NCBI RefSeq assembly: GCF_020532605.1
Contig: NZ_JAJATW010000025.1
Location: 1 to 40,707 of the forward strand
Length of the DNA stretch: 40,707 bases
Direction of reading: 5' to 3'
DNA from: Marinomonas algarum
Lineage (GTDB): Bacteria; Pseudomonadota; Gammaproteobacteria; Pseudomonadales; Marinomonadaceae
How positions within the stretch are numbered: the stretch's first letter is position 1; the number at the start of each line of letters is the position of its first letter. The position numbers and the translations under genes were made by a program. Shown one piece after another: positions 33,700-40,707 of the stretch. A model generated the notes under the pieces. It was not told the origin of the DNA. It was given only the letters and a program-made list of their open reading frames with translations, and searched no databases.

Positions 33700-35598
33700 A
33701 TGTCAGCAAAAGAATACAACGCTGGATCAATTGAAGTCCTCAGCGGTCTAGAGCCGGTCCAAAAACGCCCAGGAATGTACACAGACACCACTCGGCCCAA
33801 CCACTTAGGGCAAGAGGTAATCGATAACTCGGTCGATGAAGCCCTAGCGGGTCACGCCGATCGCATTGAGGTCGTTTTATACAAAGATGGTTCCTTGAGC
33901 GTGGAAGACAATGGCCGCGGTATGCCGGTGGATATTCACCCGGAAGAAGGCGTGTCGGGCGTTGAGCTGATTCTCACCAAGTTGCACGCGGGCGGTAAAT
34001 TCTCGGGTGATAATTACCAGTTTTCCGGTGGTTTGCACGGTGTGGGTGTGTCGGTGGTGAATGCCTTGTCGACCTCGTTAGAAGTGTGGGTACGTCGCGG
34101 TGGGGTTCAGTATCACATTGGTTTTGAGCATGGTTTTAAAACCTCGGAACTGAAAGAAATTGGCACGGTGGGCAAAAAGAACACGGGCACCAAGGTGAAG
34201 TTCAGTGCCGACGGTAAGTATTTCGACAGTCCTAAGTATTCTTTATCACGCTTAAAGCACCTTTTAAAAGCGAAGGCGGTGTTGTGTTCTGGCCTTCATG
34301 TGGTGTTCATCGATCAAAGTGGCGCCAAAGAAGTCCGTGAAGAGTGGTTTTATCAAGACGGGCTGAAAGATTATCTCGCCTTGGCGAATGAGGGTTTTGT
34401 GCTCTTGCCCGATGAGCCTTTTATTGGCGGTTTGAGTGAAAAAACACAAGGCGTTGATTGGGCCGTGCAGTGGCTACCGGAAGGCGGTGAGTTGGTCACA
34501 GAAAGTTATGTGAACCTAATCCCAACCGCGCAAGGCGGCACCCATGTCAATGGTTTACGAACTGGCTTGTTAGAAGCGATCCGTGAATTTTGCGATTTTC
34601 ATAATTTGTTGCCGCGTGGCGTTAAGTTAACGGCGGAAGACGTGTGGGATCGGTGCAGTTATGTGTTGTCTGCGAAAATTCAAGAGCCGCAGTTTTCAGG
34701 TCAAACTAAGGAGCGTTTGTCTTCCCGTCAAATCGTGGCTTTTATTTCGGCGACGGTAAAAGACGCCTTTAGTTTATGGTTGAATTCCCATGTGGAAGAC
34801 GGCAATAAAATCGCTGATATTGTTATTAATAGTGCGCAAAAACGCCTTCGTGCCAGCAAAAAAGTGGTGCGTAAAAAAGTCACGCAAGGCCCGGCGTTAC
34901 CCGGTAAATTAGCCGACTGTTCCGGTCAAGATTCTTCTCGCAGTGAGTTGTTTTTGGTGGAAGGGGATTCAGCCGGTGGTTCGGCTAAGCAAGCGCGTGA
35001 AAAAGATTTTCAGGCGATTTTGCCTTTGCGCGGTAAGATCCTTAACTCTTGGGAAGTGGATTCTAATCAGGTGTTGGCGTCTCAAGAGATTCACGATATT
35101 TCCGTGGCATTAGGGGTGGACCCGGGTGAAGAAGATTTGAGTGGTCTACGTTACGGTAAAGTGTGTATTTTGGCTGATGCTGACTCGGATGGTTTGCACA
35201 TCGCTACCCTGATTTGCGCTTTGTTTGTACGTCATTTTCCTGCTTTAGTGAACAATGGGCATGTGTTTGTTGCCATGCCGCCCTTGTATCGTATTGATCT
35301 GGGCAAAGAGGTGTATTACGCCTTGGACGATGAAGAAAAAGACATCACTTTGCATAAGCTGGCTAAAGAAAATAAACGGGGCGTGCCTAATGTGCAGCGC
35401 TTTAAAGGCTTGGGTGAGATGAACCCGTCACAACTGCGTGAAACCACTATGGCACCGGATACCCGCCGTTTGATTCAGTTAACCATGGAGGATAAGCCAG
35501 ATACGGATGAATTGTTGGATAAACTTCTGTCGAAAAAACGGGCTGGCGATCGAAAAGGCTGGTTAGAAACCTATGGTAATTTAGCGATTGTAGATTGA
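33700..35598 (+). CDS. parE: DNA topoisomerase IV subunit B
   Basis: ParE is the ATPase subunit of topoisomerase IV, which decatenates daughter chromosomes. The ATG at 33700 gives 632 residues starting MSAKEYNAGSIEVLSGLEPV; an upstream in-frame TTG is not needed. GHKL ATPase motifs are VIDNSVDEALAGH, VEDNGRGMPVDIHP and GGLHGVGVSVVNALS. The Toprim domain includes ELFLVEGDSAGGSAKQA and PLRGKILN, and the acidic ILADADSDGLHI. The C-terminal RFKGLGEMNPSQLRETTM is typical. The partner parC is not in the window. The order yqiA-parE is conserved. Confidence 0.98.
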   Translation: MSAKEYNAGSIEVLSGLEPVQKRPGMYTDTTRPNHLGQEVIDNSVDEALAGHADRIEVVLYKDGSLSVEDNGRGMPVDIHPEEGVSGVELILTKLHAGGKFSGDNYQFSGGLHGVGVSVVNALSTSLEVWVRRGGVQYHIGFEHGFKTSELKEIGTVGKKNTGTKVKFSADGKYFDSPKYSLSRLKHLLKAKAVLCSGLHVVFIDQSGAKEVREEWFYQDGLKDYLALANEGFVLLPDEPFIGGLSEKTQGVDWAVQWLPEGGELVTESYVNLIPTAQGGTHVNGLRTGLLEAIREFCDFHNLLPRGVKLTAEDVWDRCSYVLSAKIQEPQFSGQTKERLSSRQIVAFISATVKDAFSLWLNSHVEDGNKIADIVINSAQKRLRASKKVVRKKVTQGPALPGKLADCSGQDSSRSELFLVEGDSAGGSAKQAREKDFQAILPLRGKILNSWEVDSNQVLASQEIHDISVALGVDPGEEDLSGLRYGKVCILADADSDGLHIATLICALFVRHFPALVNNGHVFVAMPPLYRIDLGKEVYYALDDEEKDITLHKLAKENKRGVPNVQRFKGLGEMNPSQLRETTMAPDTRRLIQLTMEDKPDTDELLDKLLSKKRAGDRKGWLETYGNLAIVD

Positions 35599-35658
35599 TC
35601 TTGGCCTCTTACAACGTAAGGCATCGCCAACCTCTTAATATAAAATGGAAACAATGTA

Positions 35659-36273
35659 ATGTCCCAAGAACAAGATGACAAAATTATCAGTGAAGATGTC
35701 CTTTATGAAAAAATTGATCATTATTTGATGGCGTTTGGCACGGATCGCTCTTTGCTGTGCGTGTCAGAGTTGGATGGCTTTTTAACCGCATTGGGTTGTT
35801 CCATGCAAGAGTTAGAGCCTGATACCTGGTTAGGGGCGATTTGGGGCGCGGATGAAGACCAGCCTGTTTGGGAATCTACTGAGCAAGAAGATGAGTTTTT
35901 GAGTCTGGTGCTGATCATGTATATGGAAACCATGAACGGTCTGTTGTTTGGGGATTTCTATCCTGTTTACTTAGAACAAGAAGTGGACGGCGAGTCTACC
36001 TTGTTGGTGGAAGAATGGTGTGTGGGTTTTGTGCGTGGTGCCAAGTTGATTGGGCTAGGTATCGGTGGTGACCGTGCCTTTTTTGATGAGGTGTTGGCGC
36101 CGGTTCGTTTGTTTGGCACGGAAGCGGGCTGGGACAAGTTAGACATGATGGTCGATGAAGAAGTGGCTTTTTGGCGCGAGAATTTAGAGCCGTCTATTTT
36201 ACGTTTGGTGCAGCACTTTCACCCAGAAATACAAACAACCACGAAAGACGGACAAACACGGGTTTTGCATTAA
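35659..36273 (+). CDS. UPF0149 (YgfB/YecA-type) family protein
   Basis: The 204-residue acidic protein fits the UPF0149 family: LCVSELDGFLTALGCSMQEL (about 33-52), a WLGAIWG segment, and WCVGFVRGAKL (about 120-130). Some family members carry a C-terminal zinc-binding SEC-C motif; this one does not. Function is unknown. It lies 60 bp after parE and before a shared terminator, so it may be read with parE. Confidence 0.85.
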   Translation: MSQEQDDKIISEDVLYEKIDHYLMAFGTDRSLLCVSELDGFLTALGCSMQELEPDTWLGAIWGADEDQPVWESTEQEDEFLSLVLIMYMETMNGLLFGDFYPVYLEQEVDGESTLLVEEWCVGFVRGAKLIGLGIGGDRAFFDEVLAPVRLFGTEAGWDKLDMMVDEEVAFWRENLEPSILRLVQHFHPEIQTTTKDGQTRVLH

Positions 36274-36325
36274 TCGTTTTTGTATTCGTTCTTGTACTAA
36301 TTATTTTTATATAAATAAGTGCGAT

Positions 36326-36357
36326 AAAAAACGTGACCTTTTGAGTCACGTTTTTTT
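36326..36357. terminator. Bidirectional terminator between UPF0149 gene and aminotransferase
   Basis: A-run plus ACGTGAC (36331-36337) pairs with GTCACGT (36345-36351) and a seven-T run. The seven-base loop is CTTTTGA. With A on one side and T on the other, it can stop both convergent transcripts. Confidence 0.93.
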
Positions 36358-36381
36358 GTTTAGTGCTTGAGCGTTGCTGTA

Positions 36382-37578
36382 TTAGCCAACCACTTTGGCG
36401 ATGCTTTCACACAGGTAGTCAATGTTGGTATCGCTGACGCCCGCTATGCTGATGCGTCCGGTATCGGCCATGTAAATGGCATACTCATAACGCAATGTAT
36501 GCACTTGTTCTGGTGTTAAGCCAGAGTAGGAGAACATTCCGCGTTGTTTTTTGATAAAACCAAAGTCTCTGCTAACGCCAGAGGCAGCCAGTTTTGTGAC
36601 CAATTTCTCACGTAAGTTGTTAATGCGATCGCGCATGGCGGCGACTTCCAGTTCCCATTCTGCTGCCAATGCGGGGTCACTCATAATGGTGTACACCACT
36701 TCAGCACCGTGCGCCGGGGGCATGGAGTAGTTAGCACGGATTGCTTGGCCGATAATGGAAAACGCTGTGTTGGCGTCTTCGGCGGTTTCGCCAATCACAC
36801 TCAACCCACCACAACGGTCACGGTAAATGCCAAAGTTTTTCGAGAAGGAGTTGGCAATCAACATATCCGATACGTTGTCTGCCATGTAGCGAAACCCTTC
36901 GAGGTCTTTGTTTAGGCCGTCGCCAAAGCCTTGGTAGGCAGCATCGACTAGTGGCAATAGGCCGCGTTCGTTGACCAGTTCGGTGAGTTCTTTCCAGTGG
37001 TCAAATTCTAGGTCAACGCCCGTTGGGTTGTGGCAGCAAGCGTGTAAGAGCAATACATCGCCGGGTTTGGTTTCGGCTTTTAGGGTCGCCATCATGTCGT
37101 CGAAACGCAGGCCGCTGGTGGCTCGATCGTAGTAGGGGTACTCTTTTACTTCCACGCCAACATATTCAAAGATGGACGTATGGTTTCCCCAGGTTGGATC
37201 GCTGACCCAAAGTCGGGCATCGGCGAAGCTGGCATGGATAAAATCGGCCGCGATTCTTAACGCGCCTGTGCCGCCAGGGGTTTGTGTAGAGCGAATACGA
37301 CCTGACGTGGTGATGTCATTGTTTTCCCCAAGCAACAAATTTTGAATAACGCCTTCAAATTCTGCTGCGCCGTAAATGCCTAGGTAGCTTTTTGAGCCTT
37401 GTTGTTCCAATAAGATGGCTTCGGCTTTTTTAACGGTATTCAGCACGGGGGTGTGGCCGTTGTCATCTTTGTAAACGCCTACGCCCAAGTCAATTTTTTT
37501 GGGATTAGGATCTTGTTTGTAGGCCATGATAAGGGCGATGAGCGGGTCGCCAGCAACAGCGTTTAGGTGTTTGAACAT
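36382..37578 (-). CDS. Aspartate/aromatic amino acid aminotransferase
   Basis: This PLP-dependent class I aminotransferase transfers amino groups between aspartate or aromatic amino acids and 2-oxoglutarate. The start at 37578 gives 398 residues (MFKHLNAVAGDPLIALIMAY), the normal length; an upstream in-frame start would add 26 atypical residues. Active-site features are Trp130 in SDPTWGNH, Asn184 in HNPTG, Asp212 and Tyr215 in VDAAYQGF, and Lys247 in NSFSKNFGIYRDRCG. The AspC and TyrB branches are too alike to separate by eye. It converges on the UPF0149 gene across a bidirectional terminator. Confidence 0.93.
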   Translation of the reverse strand: MFKHLNAVAGDPLIALIMAYKQDPNPKKIDLGVGVYKDDNGHTPVLNTVKKAEAILLEQQGSKSYLGIYGAAEFEGVIQNLLLGENNDITTSGRIRSTQTPGGTGALRIAADFIHASFADARLWVSDPTWGNHTSIFEYVGVEVKEYPYYDRATSGLRFDDMMATLKAETKPGDVLLLHACCHNPTGVDLEFDHWKELTELVNERGLLPLVDAAYQGFGDGLNKDLEGFRYMADNVSDMLIANSFSKNFGIYRDRCGGLSVIGETAEDANTAFSIIGQAIRANYSMPPAHGAEVVYTIMSDPALAAEWELEVAAMRDRINNLREKLVTKLAASGVSRDFGFIKKQRGMFSYSGLTPEQVHTLRYEYAIYMADTGRISIAGVSDTNIDYLCESIAKVVG

Positions 37579-37654
37579 GATGGGTACGGAGTCCTTGTTG
37601 TGAGCGAAGTCGCTTGGTTGGGGGCTGTATTTTTTCGTTTTTATGACAAAATAC

Positions 37655-37684
37655 AATGTAACAGAAAGGGAATTTCTTCTTCAA
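37655..37684 (-). promoter_or_regulatory. Candidate sigma-70 promoter of the aminotransferase
   Basis: On the minus strand, TTGAAG (37684-37679) and TACATT (37660-37655) are separated by 18 bp. TGT precedes the -10, an extended -10 feature. It lies about 77 bp upstream of the chosen start. Confidence 0.35.
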
Positions 37685-37744
37685 CTGGAAAAACCTCAAG
37701 CGACTTCATGTTAGTGGTTTGATTTGATTGCCAAGAGTGTATTT

Positions 37745-38944
37745 ATGACTGCTTTTTCTCTGCGTTTTCGCGCGCTCGATGCTTGGTTAGCCGAGCACAT
37801 TGCTTTGTGGCAATTTGATACGTTTGCTGAGGTGGATAATCCTTGGCGGGCGATGTATCCGGCGTTGGCGTCGTATCTTGAGCAGGTTGATTTTGATGCA
37901 CTTCACAGCGACGATTTTTACGCGACGGTGTTTCGCTTGTGTCCGAGTTTGTTGGCATGGGGTGAGGCGGCTGTGTCAGGTCAACCAGCGTTAGCCGCGT
38001 TAGACGACCGGTCGGAGCAGTCGGTTTCTCTTCCTGGTTATGTTTCCACGGGAATTAAGGGGCGCAAGTGGTCACAAATTCAGGCATTTGTGGCGCAAAC
38101 GCCGGTGGTGTCTGATTATGTTGAGTGGTGTGCCGGTAAAGGTCATTTGGGTAAGGTGTTGGCGTTTCAGCAGCAAGCTAGGGTGCAGAGTTTGGAGTGG
38201 CAACAGGTCTTGTGTGAAGCGGGGGAGCAGGAAGCAAAGAGGTTGGGGGTTGATCAGAGGTTTGCTCATGTTGATGTGTTGAAGCAGCAGGGTAGGGCGG
38301 CGCTGTTTGATGCGGATTGTGTGGTGGCGTTGCATGCGTGTGGGGATTTGCATCGGGTGTTGTTGCAGCAGGCGGCAGAGGCGAAGACGTCGCAATTGTG
38401 CCTTGTGCCTTGTTGTTATCATTTGACGCAAGCGGCGGTGTATGTGCCTTTGTCTGGGGAGGCGCAGGGTTCGGCGTTGTGTTTGCGTCAGGCGGATCTT
38501 AAGTTGGCGGTTAAGGAGGTGGTGACGGCGGGGGCGCGTGAGCAGCGGTTGAAGCGGCTTGAGTTGACGTATCGTTTGGGGTTTGATGCTTGGCAACGTG
38601 AGGTTCGTGGGGAGGATGGGTATTTGCCGGTGCCGTCTTTGCAGAAGGCGTTGTTGGGGCAGGGTTTTGTGGGGTTTTGTGATTGGGCGGCGGAGCAAAA
38701 GCATTTTTCTCAACGTATAACGAAAGCGGAGGCGGTGCATTTTGAGCGGGTCGGGCAGGCGCGTTATGAAACGGTGCAACGGCTAGAGGCGATTAGTCAG
38801 TTGTTTCGGCCAGCGTTGGAGCAGTGGCTGGTGCTTGATCGGGCGATGTATCTTCAAGAGCAGGGGTATCACGTTGAGATCGGGGCATTTTGTGACAAAA
38901 CACTCACCCCAAGGAACTGGATGATACGCGCAAAGCGTGATTGA
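37745..38944 (+). CDS. SAM-dependent methyltransferase domain protein
   Basis: The 399-residue soluble protein has a Rossmann methyltransferase core. The glycine motif VEWCAGKGHLGKVLAF (127-142) binds SAM, followed by DCVVALHACGDLHRVLL (191-207) and LVPCCYH (220-226), as in the METTL25-like/methyltransf_32 group. The substrate is unknown. The ATG at 37745 is preferred to an in-frame TTG upstream. From about 38120 to 38800 the gene is unusually rich in G-ending codons, which also leaves a long open frame on the other strand. It is divergent from the aminotransferase. Confidence 0.82.
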   Translation: MTAFSLRFRALDAWLAEHIALWQFDTFAEVDNPWRAMYPALASYLEQVDFDALHSDDFYATVFRLCPSLLAWGEAAVSGQPALAALDDRSEQSVSLPGYVSTGIKGRKWSQIQAFVAQTPVVSDYVEWCAGKGHLGKVLAFQQQARVQSLEWQQVLCEAGEQEAKRLGVDQRFAHVDVLKQQGRAALFDADCVVALHACGDLHRVLLQQAAEAKTSQLCLVPCCYHLTQAAVYVPLSGEAQGSALCLRQADLKLAVKEVVTAGAREQRLKRLELTYRLGFDAWQREVRGEDGYLPVPSLQKALLGQGFVGFCDWAAEQKHFSQRITKAEAVHFERVGQARYETVQRLEAISQLFRPALEQWLVLDRAMYLQEQGYHVEIGAFCDKTLTPRNWMIRAKRD

Positions 38945-39049
38945 TGGCGATCTTGGAACGGGGAGAGGATTGGGGTACATTGGAGGAAACCTCAAGGAAG
39001 TGTGTTTATAATTAATAGATGGTGAGTTATTAGACTGCGAGGGAGTGTA

Positions 39050-40495
39050 ATGAAGATTATAGATAAGCCAACGAAAAAGGTCCTTGTATATTTTGATGGT
39101 ATTAATTTACTGAATGGAGAGTACGTTACTAGTGATGGAGAAATTATAAGTCAAGAGTTTGACGAGCAGAAAGATAAATTTATATTCCATACTCCATTCG
39201 GCTATTTTGAATATGCAAAATTCATTTACTATAAAGAGTTAAAGGTCTGGCCATCTGAATTATTTTATTTAGATGGTGATAGTGAAAATACTGATATATC
39301 AAATTTAGCTCAGAATCTTTATACGTTCACTTCTTTTGATGATCTAAAAAATAGATTGTGTGAAATCTTTATATATGATGCTGGTGGTTTTTACAGCAAG
39401 TTGTCAGATGAGAAAATTGACTTTATTTTTGTCGGTGAAAAAAAGATTCCAATAGAAAATTTATTCTTCTATGTTTTAAATGAAGATCTGGATACTATTG
39501 TTTTCCCTAAATTATTAGATTTTTCATTTATATCTGATAGTGATCTCGTATATGGAAATATAATCGAAAACGATTTTTTAGAGCGTATTAGTTTTGATTT
39601 TGATGATTTATTTAAATATATCCACTATGATTCAGAGGAGTCAGTTTTAAGGTGGAAGTACTGTAGTAAATTTAGTGGTCTAAAAAATAATATACTAGAA
39701 GGTATGCCCATTAATATAGACTTTATTGGTTATCGCGTTGTATATTTTAATGGTTGTTATTATTTTTATGAAGAACTAGAGGAAAGATATTTTCGTCATA
39801 ACGATATTGCTCCTACAGGAGATAATTTGAGTGATTTATCCTCTAATTTTCGACCAGTCAGGATAAAGAAATGTTTTTATTGTGGTGATGATTCATCAAT
39901 GACTAGAGATCATGTTATTCCTATTTCAAGTCTCAGGTTTAAAAGAGATTATAAACAAAGCGAAGTTGTAGATTGCTGTCTTGAGTGTAATCTTCTTTTA
40001 GGTGATAAATACATTACAACTGTAGAGGAAAGGGCAGCATTTTTAGCAGAAAGAATTAGTAAGCGATATAGAAGTGTTCTCAGTACAGGAAATTTTGATA
40101 ATTCAGAATTAGATAGCTACGGTGATAGGGTGCGTAGTTATATAAAAGCAAATATGTTCAAGAAGGCCGTAGTTCTTAATAGAATAGATCATTGTCATAA
40201 AATTTCAGGTGAATTATACGATAAAGCAGAAGTTGCTCATTTAACAGGTATTACTACATTGAGTAAAAAACGTGCTTATCTTCTGATTGAAAGCTATCTA
40301 GGTAAATATATCTCTGAAAGTGATCTATCTTTCTATAAGGTTGCATCACAAGAGTATTCCCTTAATGAAAGTGAAGTGAAAGACATAATCAATGAAAAGA
40401 AGCTTTTTGATGTTTCAATACAATATAAATTTGATCGAAGCTTTGATTGCTCTCACTCTCTTAAAGTGCTTAAAAAATTACTTGCTAGAAAGTAA
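39050..40495 (+). CDS. HNH endonuclease domain protein with decayed upstream modules
   Basis: The 481-residue protein contains a zinc-type HNH nuclease motif: CFYCG (Cys275, Cys278), RDHVIPIS (Asp287-His288), and CLECN (Cys310, Cys313, Asn314). Earlier segments resemble phage HNH-associated modules that have lost histidines. KVWPSELFYLDGDSENTDISN (about 65-85, split here as a landmark) recalls the WP-x-IDHIDGD-x-N-x-NL pattern. YIHYDSEESVLRWKYCSK with GYRVVYFNGCYYFYEEL (about 190-243) recalls the second part of that module. The C-terminus is Lys-rich. GAGGGAG precedes the ATG and TATAAT lies at 39007-39012. The gene is far more AT-rich than its neighbours, suggesting transfer. A role in defence or mobility is possible but unproven. 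Confidence 0.72.
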   Translation: MKIIDKPTKKVLVYFDGINLLNGEYVTSDGEIISQEFDEQKDKFIFHTPFGYFEYAKFIYYKELKVWPSELFYLDGDSENTDISNLAQNLYTFTSFDDLKNRLCEIFIYDAGGFYSKLSDEKIDFIFVGEKKIPIENLFFYVLNEDLDTIVFPKLLDFSFISDSDLVYGNIIENDFLERISFDFDDLFKYIHYDSEESVLRWKYCSKFSGLKNNILEGMPINIDFIGYRVVYFNGCYYFYEELEERYFRHNDIAPTGDNLSDLSSNFRPVRIKKCFYCGDDSSMTRDHVIPISSLRFKRDYKQSEVVDCCLECNLLLGDKYITTVEERAAFLAERISKRYRSVLSTGNFDNSELDSYGDRVRSYIKANMFKKAVVLNRIDHCHKISGELYDKAEVAHLTGITTLSKKRAYLLIESYLGKYISESDLSFYKVASQEYSLNESEVKDIINEKKLFDVSIQYKFDRSFDCSHSLKVLKKLLARK

Positions 40496-40595
40496 ATCAT
40501 TATATTAATGAACTGTCTTCAAAACATATGAAATAGAATGCTCGCCTCAATGATTTATAATAGAGTTTATTGCTTAATATAGTCGTCCCTGAATA

Positions 40596-40630
40596 ATGGC
40601 GTTTCAGACAAGAAACGCCATGGTATTTTT
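40596..40630 (+). terminator. Terminator after the HNH gene
   Basis: ATGGCGTTTC (40596-40605) and GAAACGCCAT (40612-40621) form a perfect 10 bp stem with a six-base loop, followed by GGTATTTTT. It is about 100 bp after the HNH stop. Confidence 0.85.
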
Positions 40631-40672
40631 AGGCTTTTCCATTAAAAACGTTATTTTTAGCCATATGCGCTG

Positions 40673-40695
40673 TAAAAAAGACCCAAAATATTGGG
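40673..40695 (-). terminator. Minus-strand terminator of a gene beyond the right edge
   Basis: CCCAA (40682-40686) and TTGGG (40691-40695) form a short stem. Read on the minus strand it is followed by TCTTTTTT. It implies a minus-strand gene ending just outside the window. Confidence 0.6.
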
Positions 40696-40707
40696 CACAA
40701 TAAAGCC

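Noticed and set aside
38072..38779. 235-codon minus-strand frame
   Set aside because: It is antisense to the methyltransferase motifs, and its translation is an improbable Arg/Leu/His-rich string caused by biased codons on the plus strand.

Overview
The window looks like the chromosome of a motile marine gammaproteobacterium, most likely Marinomonas or a close Oceanospirillales relative. This is inferred from gene order (flgN-flgM-flgA divergent from cheV-cheR, then flgB to flgL and flagellins), protein character and moderate GC; no database search was run.

Region 1 (1-620): the end of an rRNA operon (5S rRNA and its terminator), a GC-rich, strongly foldable intergenic element, and tRNA-Arg(CCT) on the minus strand. 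Region 2 (760-2860, minus): a small membrane methyltransferase, then flgN, flgM and flgA. Region 3 (3004-18135, plus): cheV, cheR, the rod/hook/ring genes flgBCDEFGHIJ, the junction genes flgKL, and an HD-GYP-like protein whose HD pair is changed to LD. Region 4 (18136-24037): two nearly identical short flagellins separated by about 880 bp, then flaG, fliD, fliS and a fliT-like gene.

Promoter motifs suggest a layered flagellar programme. A perfect sigma-54 site (TGGCAC-N5-TTGCT) precedes flgB and a weaker one precedes flgF. Sigma-28 (FliA) sites of the form TAAA-N15-(G/A)YCGANNN precede flgM, flgK, flagellin 1 (two in tandem) and flagellin 2. All have exactly 15 bp spacing.

Region 5 (24027-31032) is a flagellin glycosylation island: a Maf/DUF115 motility accessory factor followed by pseI and pseG on the plus strand, meeting pseF-pseC-pseB on the minus strand. 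Together they would make CMP-pseudaminic acid and attach it to flagellin. The N-acetyltransferase PseH, needed for the standard pathway, is not in the window.

Region 6 (31136-38944) is housekeeping: tag, nudF, a DUF1249 gene, yqiA, parE, a UPF0149 gene, an aspartate/aromatic aminotransferase and an SAM-dependent methyltransferase. nudF-DUF1249-yqiA-parE matches the E. coli nudF-yqiB-cpdA-yqiA-parE order but lacks cpdA. Region 7 (39050-40495) is a lone, very AT-rich HNH-nuclease-like gene that looks acquired, followed by a plus-strand terminator and then a minus-strand terminator belonging to a gene beyond the right edge.

No CRISPR array, complete insertion sequence or prophage was seen. The strongest leads are the foldable element at 345-446, the HNH protein with apparently decayed upstream modules, the LD-type HD-GYP protein in the flagellar operon, and the missing pseH.
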